Assembly: GCA_002404395.1 (NCBI GenBank)
Contig: DHJP01000172.1
Coordinates: 25,191-57,942 of the forward strand
Direction: 5' to 3'
Source: Clostridiales bacterium UBA4717
Lineage (GTDB): Bacteria > Bacillota > Clostridia > Oscillospirales > CAG-272
Length of the DNA stretch: 32,752 nt
This document shows positions 24,708 to 31,857 of the stretch, in pieces (within the stretch, counting starts at the first letter, position 1; each line of letters begins with the position of its first letter). Position numbers and translations under genes: made by a program. The notes beneath the pieces are model-generated. The model was not told where the DNA came from. It worked only from the letters and a program-made list of their open reading frames with translations, and did no database searches.

Positions 24708-26204
24708 TTAAGCAAAGCCCTTGAGCTTTCCGTATAATCTGTACATATCGTCACCGAAATTTTCGGTCAGATAAAATTTTGAGCCGCGCTCAAAGCCGGT
24801 ATCAACCGCAGCCTTTACGTGCGCTTCATCATACGGCACGTCGGTAAAATGTCCCGAGCCTTCGCCCGGATTTTCCGCTACGCCGCCGAGCATTTTCCCT
24901 TCTTCCATAATGTAGATATTGTCGTGGAAATTATACTGCTTCGGCCCTGTCGCGCAAACGAGATGCGAGAACACCGATGCAAAATAATTCAGATTATTGC
25001 AGACATCGTTGTTTTTATATACAGATGTCGTGTTCTCCGCACCGTAAAAGAAATTGCCGTCCTTGCCGGGGCGCTGATGGCTGAAGCCGTAGCCGCAGTA
25101 GCGGTTAATGTTGTCATGCAGCCTCATATTTTCGATCAGCGTTCCGCTCTGCCATACCTCAAGTCCCGTGTTACAGAACTCGGCGACATTTTTGTAATAA
25201 TGAATGTTTTTGAACTCGGCAGGTCCGTACTGTACGGTATAACAGCAGTCGTATACCTGCGATGAGTAGCAATGATGGATAGTAAAGCCGTCGCAGTATC
25301 GGCTTGCCGCCTCTACCGCATTGCCGAAGCGCGTATGATAATCGCGTCCGAAGATAAACGGCTCCTGTATCGCTCCGCCTATCCATTCAAACGTGCAATA
25401 AGAGACGCTCAGATTTTCCACCGATTCTCCGCAACCGATTCCGTGCGCACCGACTCCGTATACCGAAAGATTGTCTATCGCAACATCCTTGACGATCCTG
25501 CCCGAAAAGCCGTGCATACGCCGGGTGATCTCAATGCTGTCAAACAGCTTTCCGGGATCGCCCTGCTTCGAGCAAAGGTATATCCCGCCGTCGTTCCAAT
25601 CATGATAAAACTCAAGGTCATTCTTTAATCCGTGATAATCGGGAAGCGGATCGTTGCAGTCACCGATCCATTCACGGCCGTTGAATACCCGTCCGTTGTT
25701 CAGACGGTTGCCGCTTTTGGTTCCGGAGACCTTGATCCCCCACAGCGCACCGCCGTTTATTACTATCATCGACGCGTCATACTCAAAACCCGTAAAGCGC
25801 CTGTTGTATACAAACACGTCCTCACGGTCGGTCGGAAGCCAGCTTCCCTCGCCCGATGCGTCAAGCGAAAATATCAAAAGCGGCTTTTTGCCTTCTCCGT
25901 AAGTAGAATAAGTAACTCCGTTCTTGATGAAAACCGATTCTTCGGAGCGGAAGCGTTCTCCCCGTTTGAACAGCACTGCGTCTCCCTGCCTTAAGTCTGC
26001 TTGATTCACCATCGCTATGCTTTTCCATGCGCGCTCGGGAGAAGCGCCGTCGTTTGAATCGTCCCCGAACTCGGAAACATAATAGGCTTTGCCCGTATAA
26101 GTAATATCCGTTTTTGAATTTTTGATTTCGGAAATAAGCGTATCGGTTGCTTCAATGCACTTTTCAATAAAACGATCGTCCGTCTTGTGTAATATTTTTT
26201 CCAT
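24708..26204 (-). CDS. Right-handed parallel beta-helix protein, copy 2
   Basis: A 498-residue protein, predicted cytoplasmic. It shares the module: AYYVSEFGDDSNDGASPERAWKS, GDAVLFKRGERFR, YSTYGEGKKP, AHGIG, GGAIQE, RFGNAVE, YDCCYTVQ, NTGLEVW, GYGFSHQRPGKD, FFYGA, YNFHDNIYIMEEGK. Tyr in DCCYTVQ, Phe in GYGFSHQR and the C-terminal RGSKFYLTENFGDDMYRL link it to copy 1 and separate both from copies 3 and 4. A strong AAAGGAG is 6 bases before the ATG, with a CCGG/CCGG hairpin (26218-26230) abutting it. Same operon as its neighbours; role inferred only from fold and context. Confidence 0.84.
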   Translation of the reverse strand: MEKILHKTDDRFIEKCIEATDTLISEIKNSKTDITYTGKAYYVSEFGDDSNDGASPERAWKSIAMVNQADLRQGDAVLFKRGERFRSEESVFIKNGVTYSTYGEGKKPLLIFSLDASGEGSWLPTDREDVFVYNRRFTGFEYDASMIVINGGALWGIKVSGTKSGNRLNNGRVFNGREWIGDCNDPLPDYHGLKNDLEFYHDWNDGGIYLCSKQGDPGKLFDSIEITRRMHGFSGRIVKDVAIDNLSVYGVGAHGIGCGESVENLSVSYCTFEWIGGAIQEPFIFGRDYHTRFGNAVEAASRYCDGFTIHHCYSSQVYDCCYTVQYGPAEFKNIHYYKNVAEFCNTGLEVWQSGTLIENMRLHDNINRYCGYGFSHQRPGKDGNFFYGAENTTSVYKNNDVCNNLNYFASVFSHLVCATGPKQYNFHDNIYIMEEGKMLGGVAENPGEGSGHFTDVPYDEAHVKAAVDTGFERGSKFYLTENFGDDMYRLYGKLKGFA

Positions 26205-26312
26205 AATAATCTCCTTTCCGGTCAGGCCGGTAAAAATAATAACAGTATGAATTTTCCCCCCACACTGATATTACGTGTTACCCACGCTTTACCCCGAACA
26301 CGCTTTCATTCC

Positions 26313-27779
26313 CTATAGGCATAACTTAAACATATCGTCTCCGAAATTTTCGGTCACATAAAACTCTGAGCCGCGTTCAAAACCGGTGTCAACTGCCGCT
26401 TTTACCGATTCGTCATCGTACAGTATCTCCGCCTTTTCCGAATTACCGTGGCTCGGGCAGGTCGATATTCCGCCGAGGTGTTTGCCCTCCTCCATAACAT
26501 ACAGATTATCATGGAAATTGTACTGATCCGCGCCCGTTGCATGAACGAGCAACGCATAGTACGAGGAAAAATAATTTATATTGTGGCAAATATCGTTGTT
26601 TATATATGTGCTTGTAACGTCGCGTGCACCGTAAAAAAAGTTTCCGTCCTTGTTAGGACGCTGATGGCTGAAGCCGTAGCCGCAATAACGGGTAATGTTA
26701 TCATATAACTTCATGTTTTCAAGCCTGCCGCCCTTAAGCCAGATCTCCAAACCCGTGTTGCAGAATTCCGCGACATTTCCGCACATTTCAATATCGATCA
26801 TCGACACCGCCGCTCCGTATTGCACCGTGTAGCAGCAGTCAAATATCTGCGACGAACAGCAGTTTTTGATCCGCAAACGGTTGCCGTAGTGGAACTGAAC
26901 GGCGTTTCCGTATCGCGTATGATAATCGCGGTCGAAAATAAACCTGCCCTGGATCGAACCTCCGATAAATCTGAAACAGCAGTTCTGAACCGTGACGTTT
27001 TCAGAGACACAAAATCCGATGCCGTGCGAGCCGGTGCCGAAAACCGCAAGATTATCGACCACCACATTTTTACCCTCACCGTCGATCCCATGACCCTTAT
27101 CCGAAAGCTCTATAGAACCAAACCGCTCGCCGGGATTGCCGTGCGCACTGTAAAGATATATGAGATCATCGCTCGGATCATGGAAAAATTCAAGATCGGC
27201 GTGCAGATCGCGGTATCCCGAGAATTCCGAATTGTCGGGAGCAATAAATTCAAGTCCGTTAAACACTCTGCCGTTATCAAGTCTGTGACCGTTTTTGCGC
27301 TCGCTGACCTTTATTCCCCAAGCACGCCCGTTGTCAAAAATTATCAGTCCGACATCACGCTCGTCGGCAGGTATTGCCTCGGTAAATCTGTACACACATG
27401 GACAATCGGTTTTAATCCAACGCTCCTTACCGTCAGCACAGACCGAGCAGACGATAACAGGCTTTTCGCCTTCTCCGTATGCCGAATAGGTGACGCCTGC
27501 CTTGGCGTGGAGCGGCTCAACCGTTCTGAAGCGGCAACCGCGCTCAAAAAGCACCCCGTCTCCCCCGGAAAGCTCTGCCGCATTGACCCGCTCAATGCTT
27601 CTCCATGCATTCTCGGGTGTTTTTCCGTCGCACGAATCGTCGCCGTGCTCGGAAACATAGTAAGCATTGCCGCAAAACTTCACCTCGGTCGAAGATGCAA
27701 GTATTTCGCTTATCCGCTTCTCGCATTTTTCATTCAGACGCGCAATAAAACTCGCGTCGGCTTTCTTTAAGAACTGCAT
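26313..27779 (-). CDS. Right-handed parallel beta-helix protein, copy 1 (first gene of operon)
   Basis: A 488-residue protein, predicted cytoplasmic, the promoter-proximal copy. Landmarks: AYYVSEHGDDSCDGKTPENAW, GDGVLFERGCRFR, YSAYGEGEKP, SHGIG, GGSIQG, RYGNAVQ, FDCCYTVQ, NTGLEIWLKGG, GYGFSHQRPNKD, FFYGA. It carries the loosest versions of several motifs (SCDG for SNDG, FERG for FKRG, NAVQ for NAVE), so the Lys in FKRG and the Glu in NAVE are not universally required. The ribosome site is weak (GAAAGAG) and sits in the leader repeat shared with sbcD. Expression is expected from promoters at 28090-28118 and perhaps 28020-28028. Confidence 0.83.
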   Translation of the reverse strand: MQFLKKADASFIARLNEKCEKRISEILASSTEVKFCGNAYYVSEHGDDSCDGKTPENAWRSIERVNAAELSGGDGVLFERGCRFRTVEPLHAKAGVTYSAYGEGEKPVIVCSVCADGKERWIKTDCPCVYRFTEAIPADERDVGLIIFDNGRAWGIKVSERKNGHRLDNGRVFNGLEFIAPDNSEFSGYRDLHADLEFFHDPSDDLIYLYSAHGNPGERFGSIELSDKGHGIDGEGKNVVVDNLAVFGTGSHGIGFCVSENVTVQNCCFRFIGGSIQGRFIFDRDYHTRYGNAVQFHYGNRLRIKNCCSSQIFDCCYTVQYGAAVSMIDIEMCGNVAEFCNTGLEIWLKGGRLENMKLYDNITRYCGYGFSHQRPNKDGNFFYGARDVTSTYINNDICHNINYFSSYYALLVHATGADQYNFHDNLYVMEEGKHLGGISTCPSHGNSEKAEILYDDESVKAAVDTGFERGSEFYVTENFGDDMFKLCL

Positions 27780-27831
27780 AATGCTCTTTCATATCGGCGA
27801 AGCCGACTCAGACTGCAACCGACAATCTTTC
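27780..27831 (-). repeat. Leader repeat copy 2, upstream of beta-helix copy 1
   Basis: On the minus strand the bases before the ATG at 27779 contain TGAGTCGGCTTCGCCGA, then ATGAAAG, matching the sbcD leader at 10076-10126 in sequence and in distance to the start codon. The stem TCGGC/GCCGA is at 27794-27806. Confidence 0.7.
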
Positions 27832-28019
27832 GGAAATTGTCTGCAAACAAAAAAGGAGACTACGGCGTTCACGCTCCGGAATCAATACACCGGCGCAACC
27901 CTCCGCGAAGCCGCGGCGCTTTTCGGTTTTTGAACGTAATATCTCCATTAAACACGCCCGAAGTCATACGACCCGTATCGGGCTTATTTCAGACCGGCAT
28001 TCGTCGGTCTCCTGTCCGC

Positions 28020-28028
28020 ATTATACCA
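28020..28028 (-). promoter_or_regulatory. Possible second promoter (extended -10) for the beta-helix operon
   Basis: TGGTATAAT on the minus strand, the same extended -10 as the main promoter 70 bases upstream, but with a poor -35 (GTACCG at 17-bp spacing). Confidence 0.4.
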
Positions 28029-28089
28029 TTCCGCACGAGGTACGGTACAGCAGCCGCAAAAGCTTGCAGCGGCAGGGCTTTCTGCGCAT

Positions 28090-28118
28090 ATTATACCATA
28101 AAAAGGCATAGAGTTCAA
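28090..28118 (-). promoter_or_regulatory. Main sigma-A promoter of the beta-helix/SGNH operon
   Basis: On the minus strand: TTGAAC (28113-28118), a 17-bp spacer and TATAAT (28090-28095) with a TGG extension. Predicted start near 28083. It serves six genes down to 18501. Confidence 0.8.
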
Positions 28119-28136
28119 CAATTATCCGCCGTTTTT

Positions 28137-28164
28137 ATATACAAAAATTTCCATGTTTTTTTGT
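28137..28164 (-). promoter_or_regulatory. Conserved AT-rich upstream box, copy 1
   Basis: ATATACAAAAATTT, four variable bases, then a T-run ending TTTGTG (plus-strand reading). It is an imperfect inverted repeat (ACAAAAA/TTTTTGT) starting 19 bases from the -35 edge of the operon promoter. Nearly the same sequence occurs at 31710-31738 upstream of the other beta-helix promoter. Candidate operator or UP element. Confidence 0.6.
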
Positions 28165-28231
28165 GCAAATTCACCACTGTTTGCAAGTGATCGGAACAAT
28201 TGTCACAAAAACCGAAAATATGCAAAACCAT

Positions 28232-28263
28232 GGGGTGTTAAAAACCAATGTGCTTAACACTCC
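28232..28263. repeat. Degenerate third copy of the GGGGTGTTAA palindrome
   Basis: GGGGTGTTAA pairs with TTAACACTCC around a 12-base loop, one G-T wobble. The left arm matches the 15805 palindrome for about 13 bases (GGGGTGTTAAAAA). Confidence 0.5.
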
Positions 28264-28384
28264 AAAAAATGTCGGTCGGGAGCACAATATTCATGAGGCG
28301 GTTTTTGTTCATCGTTAACCCTTGCCTTGCTTTTTTTATTTTTAAACAGAAAAACGGCGGCGTTTTGCCGTCTTGGCCAATGTT

Positions 28385-28428
28385 AAAAGGAGTGTCAGAA
28401 ACTCAAAATGAGTTTCTGACACTCCTTT
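28385..28428 (-). terminator. Terminator of the SLH beta-helix gene; palindrome family unit B
   Basis: A perfect 20-bp stem (28386-28405 with 28409-28428, loop AAA), 17 bases beyond the minus-strand stop at 28446. On that strand it ends in UUUU. Related in sequence to the palindrome at 15805-15843, with changes matched on both arms. Confidence 0.85.
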
Positions 28429-28445
28429 GCTTATAAAGCGTTTGA

Positions 28446-31400
28446 TCAGGATTGTGATGCAAATGCTTCGGCAGCATATACGCTATCAAAGAAGGTCACC
28501 GACTTGATTGTGAAGTAATCTTCCTTGTTGAGCGTAACTTCATCCTCGCCCCACGGCATGATGCGGATCGCAAGGTTTCTCACGTCGCGCTTAGCTCCGA
28601 GCGCATACTCGGAAAAGTCGATCATCAACACGCCCGAATCGGTAGTTGCAGATGACTTAACGCCGGTCTCGGAGAATGAGTTGAGTCCGCTGTCAACCAT
28701 AAGCGAAGCAATTACAAAACCTTCGGGAAGTTTGCTGTCAAATTTGACGACCGCATAAGGATAGTCGGCAAAGTTGAACTTGTCAATAAGTGAGTTCATG
28801 ATGCGGACCTGAGGTCTGCCCTTCTCGGTAAATGTGGTGAACTTGACCGTCTTATCCTCAAGCACGGTCGCACGCACCTGATTGTTGTCAAGCGTCGTTT
28901 TAAGCTCGCCGCCCGAAAGCTCGATCTTGTTTGCCGAAGCAAGCGCTCTTTCGGAATCGACCTCAGCGCTCGAAAGATAGCTTGCAAAACGCTTGATCAT
29001 TGTAGCCACTTCAGCGCGGGTAGCACTGTTTTTCGGCTTGACCGTACCGTCTTCATATCCGCCGATAATGCCGGCGCCGGTGCAGAACTTAACACCGTCG
29101 GCATATTTCTCGGTAACGGTATTAATATCCGAGAAATTCTTGGTTTCCACGTCGGTCTTCTTGAACTGAGCGTATGCGTATCTGTAAAGCATATCCGCAA
29201 GCTCCTCGCGGGTCGCCTTATCATCGGGACGGAACTTGCCGCCCTTGTCAACGATGCCGTTTGCTTCAGCCCATGCAGCTGCAGGTGCAAACCATGCGTT
29301 CTTATCCACATCGGTAAAGGTAAGCGACGATACATCGCCCTTTGCTTCCGCCATTCTCGAAAGCACGGTAACAAGCATTCCGCGGGTCATGGTTCCGCCG
29401 GTCGCGAAGGTATCGGCAGTAACGCCGTTGAAGTAACCTCTGAGCGATACAAAGTCGATCGCGTCGCGTCCCCAGAAATCATCGGCAACATCGGTAAACA
29501 CCTTAACGCCGTTTTTGGGGTCGTACATATCATACATATTTCCGAAAGGATTCGGCTCGGTATAATAGAATTTTGTGCCCGATTCAAAGCCGGTAAGGTA
29601 GCAGCGCTTAAGCTCGGCTTCGGTATAAAGCGTGCTGCGGGTTCCGCCGGTACCCTTACCGGGATTTGCGGAGATACCGCCCATACGCTTATCATTTTCC
29701 ATGATATATACGTTATCATGGAAGTTGTACTGATTCGGTGCAGTTGCCGCAACAAGCAGCGCATAGCAGGAAGTGAAGTAGTTTACGTTGTTGCAGATAT
29801 TGTTGTTTTCATAACGTTCGCTCGTACTTGTGCCGCCGTAGAAAAAGTTGCCGTCCTTGTTCGAACGCTGATGGCTCCAACCGTAGCCGTTGTATCTTGT
29901 GTAGTTATCATGCAGGTTCATGTTGGTAATGCTTCCGCCGCCGTTCCAGACCTCAAGTCCGGTATTGCAGAATTCGGTAACATTCTTGTACATCTGCACG
30001 TTGTTCATGTCGACCGCGTCCCGATTCTGAACCGTCCAACAGCAGTCATAGACCTGAGTAGCATAGCAATAACGAATGGTAAAGTTGTCGCTTGAGCCAT
30101 AGGACTCAACCGCGTTACCGTATCTGACTCCGTAGTCCTGACCGAAAATGTACTTGCCCTGGATCGAACCGCCGATCCACGAAAGCGTGCAGTACTGAAC
30201 GGTAAGATTCTTAACGTTTCCGTATCCGATACCGTGACTTCCGGCACCGAAAATATCAATGTTATCTATAACAACGTCAATACCCTTGCCGCTTATACCG
30301 TGACCCTTGTCAACGATCTCGATCGACGAGAATACGTCGCCGGGATTGCCGTCTTTGCAATAAAGGTACAGGGTCTTGTTGTCCCAATTGTGGTAGAATT
30401 CAAGATTGTTGTTTATCGCGCTCATGTCATCGAAGTTTCCGCCCTCGGACTCATAGGTTTCGATTCCGTTGAACACGGTGCCGTTTGCCATACGCGAGCC
30501 GTCTTTCTTTTTCTGGACCTGAACGCCCCACGCTCTGCCGCCGTCAAACACGATTGTTCCGACGTCTCTGGTATCGGGGATCTTCTCGGCAAACATATAG
30601 ATATTCGGATAGTTTGTAGGGAGCCACTTGACCGAACCCGAGCCGTCAACCGAGGCAATAAGTTTCGGCTTTGCGCCCTCTCCGTATGCCGAGTAAGTAA
30701 CGCCTTCTTTAGTGCTCAAAGGCTCAGTGATTCTCCACGAGTCGCCTCTCTTGAAGAAAACACCGTCGCCGGGCTTGAATTCAAACGCGTTTACCCTGGT
30801 AACGGTCTTCCATGCGGTTTCGGGAGTAAGACCGTCGTTTGAATCGTTTCCGCTTGCCGAAACATAATACTTGGTTCCGGTAACGGTCACGGTCGTAGGT
30901 GAATTTTTGATCTCTTTGATAAGAGCGTCTGTCTCGTCTATGTACTTCTTTATGAGCGCATCATCTGCCTTTTCATAGAAGAAGGTTTCAAGTCTCTTTG
31001 CAGTATCTTCGGAAACCTCTGCTCCCGTAACGTCCTTTTTATCAAAGGTGTAAGCTTCGGCCTCGGACTTGCTCTTGAAGCAGGCAATGTATTCGATATC
31101 AAAATACTTGTTGCCCGTAAGGTTAGCGTTGGTGCCGAAAGGTTTAAGCACAAGTTTTGCTTCCTTATCGTCAGACGGGATCGGACCTGCGCCTCCGGTA
31201 AGGTCTGCAAGATCGATCACTATTGTATTCCACTTTCCGTCGCCCTTGCAGGCAGGCATGGAACCCTGCCAGCTTTCACCCGCAGTGCTTCTCGACGAAA
31301 CGTCGATTATTTTGCTTTCGGAATCGGTTCTGTATCCGATCTTGATGAAAGGATAGTCAACGATACCGAAGCCGTCCGGCTTAAAGGTCACCTGAAGTGC

Positions 31401-31619
31401 ATTGTTTGCGTATGTTCCTGCGGCAACAGTGCCGTGAAGTATGCTTTTTCCGTCCGCTTCCGAGAGGGCAGCATGCAATCCTACACAGCCGATCGAATAG
31501 GTCGAATCAAGCGCATTTCCATCAAGCACCTTGCGGTCATCGGCAGCGCTTACCGCAGTAAACGGGATCGCCGATATAAGCATGAGCATGACCAATAAAA
31601 TTGATAATGTTCTTTTCAT
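28446..31619 (-). CDS. Secreted SLH-anchored right-handed parallel beta-helix protein
   Basis: A 1057-residue surface protein. Residues 1-25 are a signal peptide (MKRTLSILL.., end AVSA). About 26-190 is a beta-sandwich-like domain. About 205-240 is the charged helix that begins the cytoplasmic copies. About 250-700 is the beta-helix module (TKYYVSASGNDSNDG, SHGIG, GGSIQG, RYGNAVE, YDCCWTVQ, NTGLEVWNGGG, GYGWSHQRSNKD, FFYGG). Three SLH repeats follow at about 707-757, 765-817 and 826-879. About 895-1057 is a second beta-sandwich resembling the first at its end. ATG at 31619 is chosen: GGAGG is 5 bases away and the signal peptide starts there; a start at 31658 would add 13 residues ahead of it. 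Monocistronic. Likely acts on an extracellular glycan; substrate unknown. Confidence 0.88.
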   Translation of the reverse strand: MKRTLSILLVMLMLISAIPFTAVSAADDRKVLDGNALDSTYSIGCVGLHAALSEADGKSILHGTVAAGTYANNALQVTFKPDGFGIVDYPFIKIGYRTDSESKIIDVSSRSTAGESWQGSMPACKGDGKWNTIVIDLADLTGGAGPIPSDDKEAKLVLKPFGTNANLTGNKYFDIEYIACFKSKSEAEAYTFDKKDVTGAEVSEDTAKRLETFFYEKADDALIKKYIDETDALIKEIKNSPTTVTVTGTKYYVSASGNDSNDGLTPETAWKTVTRVNAFEFKPGDGVFFKRGDSWRITEPLSTKEGVTYSAYGEGAKPKLIASVDGSGSVKWLPTNYPNIYMFAEKIPDTRDVGTIVFDGGRAWGVQVQKKKDGSRMANGTVFNGIETYESEGGNFDDMSAINNNLEFYHNWDNKTLYLYCKDGNPGDVFSSIEIVDKGHGISGKGIDVVIDNIDIFGAGSHGIGYGNVKNLTVQYCTLSWIGGSIQGKYIFGQDYGVRYGNAVESYGSSDNFTIRYCYATQVYDCCWTVQNRDAVDMNNVQMYKNVTEFCNTGLEVWNGGGSITNMNLHDNYTRYNGYGWSHQRSNKDGNFFYGGTSTSERYENNNICNNVNYFTSCYALLVAATAPNQYNFHDNVYIMENDKRMGGISANPGKGTGGTRSTLYTEAELKRCYLTGFESGTKFYYTEPNPFGNMYDMYDPKNGVKVFTDVADDFWGRDAIDFVSLRGYFNGVTADTFATGGTMTRGMLVTVLSRMAEAKGDVSSLTFTDVDKNAWFAPAAAWAEANGIVDKGGKFRPDDKATREELADMLYRYAYAQFKKTDVETKNFSDINTVTEKYADGVKFCTGAGIIGGYEDGTVKPKNSATRAEVATMIKRFASYLSSAEVDSERALASANKIELSGGELKTTLDNNQVRATVLEDKTVKFTTFTEKGRPQVRIMNSLIDKFNFADYPYAVVKFDSKLPEGFVIASLMVDSGLNSFSETGVKSSATTDSGVLMIDFSEYALGAKRDVRNLAIRIMPWGEDEVTLNKEDYFTIKSVTFFDSVYAAEAFASQS

Positions 31620-31661
31620 TTTTTCCTCCGAATATAAACATTTGTCATATACTGACAATAT

Positions 31662-31690
31662 ATTATAACATGAACGGAAACTAAATTCAA
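31662..31690 (-). promoter_or_regulatory. Sigma-A promoter for the SLH beta-helix gene
   Basis: On the minus strand: TTGAAT (31685-31690), a 17-bp spacer and TATAAT (31662-31667) with a TGT extension. Predicted start near 31655, leader about 35 nt. Confidence 0.87.
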
Positions 31691-31709
31691 TAAAATCCCG
31701 AACTTAATG

Positions 31710-31738
31710 ATATACAAAAATTTCATCATTTTTTTGTG
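31710..31738 (-). promoter_or_regulatory. Conserved AT-rich upstream box, copy 2
   Basis: ATATACAAAAATTTC, then ATCA, then a T-run ending TTTGTG, beginning 20 bases from the -35 edge. It lies between this promoter and the divergent promoter of the isomerase gene, so one bound protein could affect both. Confidence 0.6.
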
Positions 31739-31774
31739 TATTTCGCCCAAAAGCATTTTATTGCCGCAATTCGG

Positions 31775-31803
31775 TTGACTTGCCGGAACACAAATGATAT
31801 AAT
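31775..31803 (+). promoter_or_regulatory. Sigma-A promoter for the sugar isomerase gene
   Basis: TTGACT (31775-31780), a 17-bp spacer and TATAAT (31798-31803) with a TGA extension. Predicted start near 31810, leader about 48 nt. Confidence 0.88.
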
Positions 31804-31822
31804 CACCTTGAAATCAAGCTGT

Positions 31823-31844
31823 TCCGACCGCACAGGCGGTCGGA
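31823..31844 (+). other. Leader hairpin before the isomerase ribosome site
   Basis: A perfect 9-bp stem TCCGACCGC/GCGGTCGGA around loop ACAG, ending about 4 bases before CGGAGA. Near the predicted 5' end of the mRNA, so it may protect the message or modulate initiation. Confidence 0.6.
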
Positions 31845-31857
31845 GATCGGAGAAAAC

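Larger units (their letters stand above)
27832..28445. other. Long non-coding region holding the operon leader and promoters
   Basis: No convincing gene. From left to right it holds a stem GACAAT/ATTGTC (27821-27826 with 27836-27841), a GC-rich stretch with CCGCG/CGCGG-type stems (about 27900-27920), two small stems near 27956-27980 and 27991-28010, two minus-strand -10 boxes (28020, 28090), an AT-rich box (28137-28164), and palindromes at 28232-28263 and 28386-28428. The leader from the upstream promoter to the first start is about 300 nt. Confidence 0.6.

Noticed and set aside
26820..27770. Long open frame on the + strand opposite beta-helix copy 1, with similar antisense frames opposite the other copies (for example 21891-22550, 23877-24491, 30234-30842).
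   Set aside because: They resemble each other only because the sense genes are paralogues. No ribosome sites or recognisable domains, and the sense strand has clear protein homology.
19965..27779. CRISPR or satellite-like repeat array suggested by recurring DNA blocks.
   Set aside because: The repetition is at gene length and codon-aligned, explained by tandem paralogous genes; no short regular repeat with spacers exists.
27837..28190. Open frame of about 117 codons on the + strand in the long intergenic region.
   Set aside because: It crosses the promoters and leader repeat of the minus-strand operon, and its composition looks like a translated GC-rich repeat.
28232..28428. A MITE bounded by the two palindromes.
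   Set aside because: The two palindromes are each self-complementary rather than terminal inverted repeats of one element, and no target-site duplication was seen.
28248..28436. Small open frame of 62 codons between two palindromes.
   Set aside because: It runs through the terminator stem at 28386-28428 and has no ribosome site; the hydrophobic stretch comes from a T-rich run.
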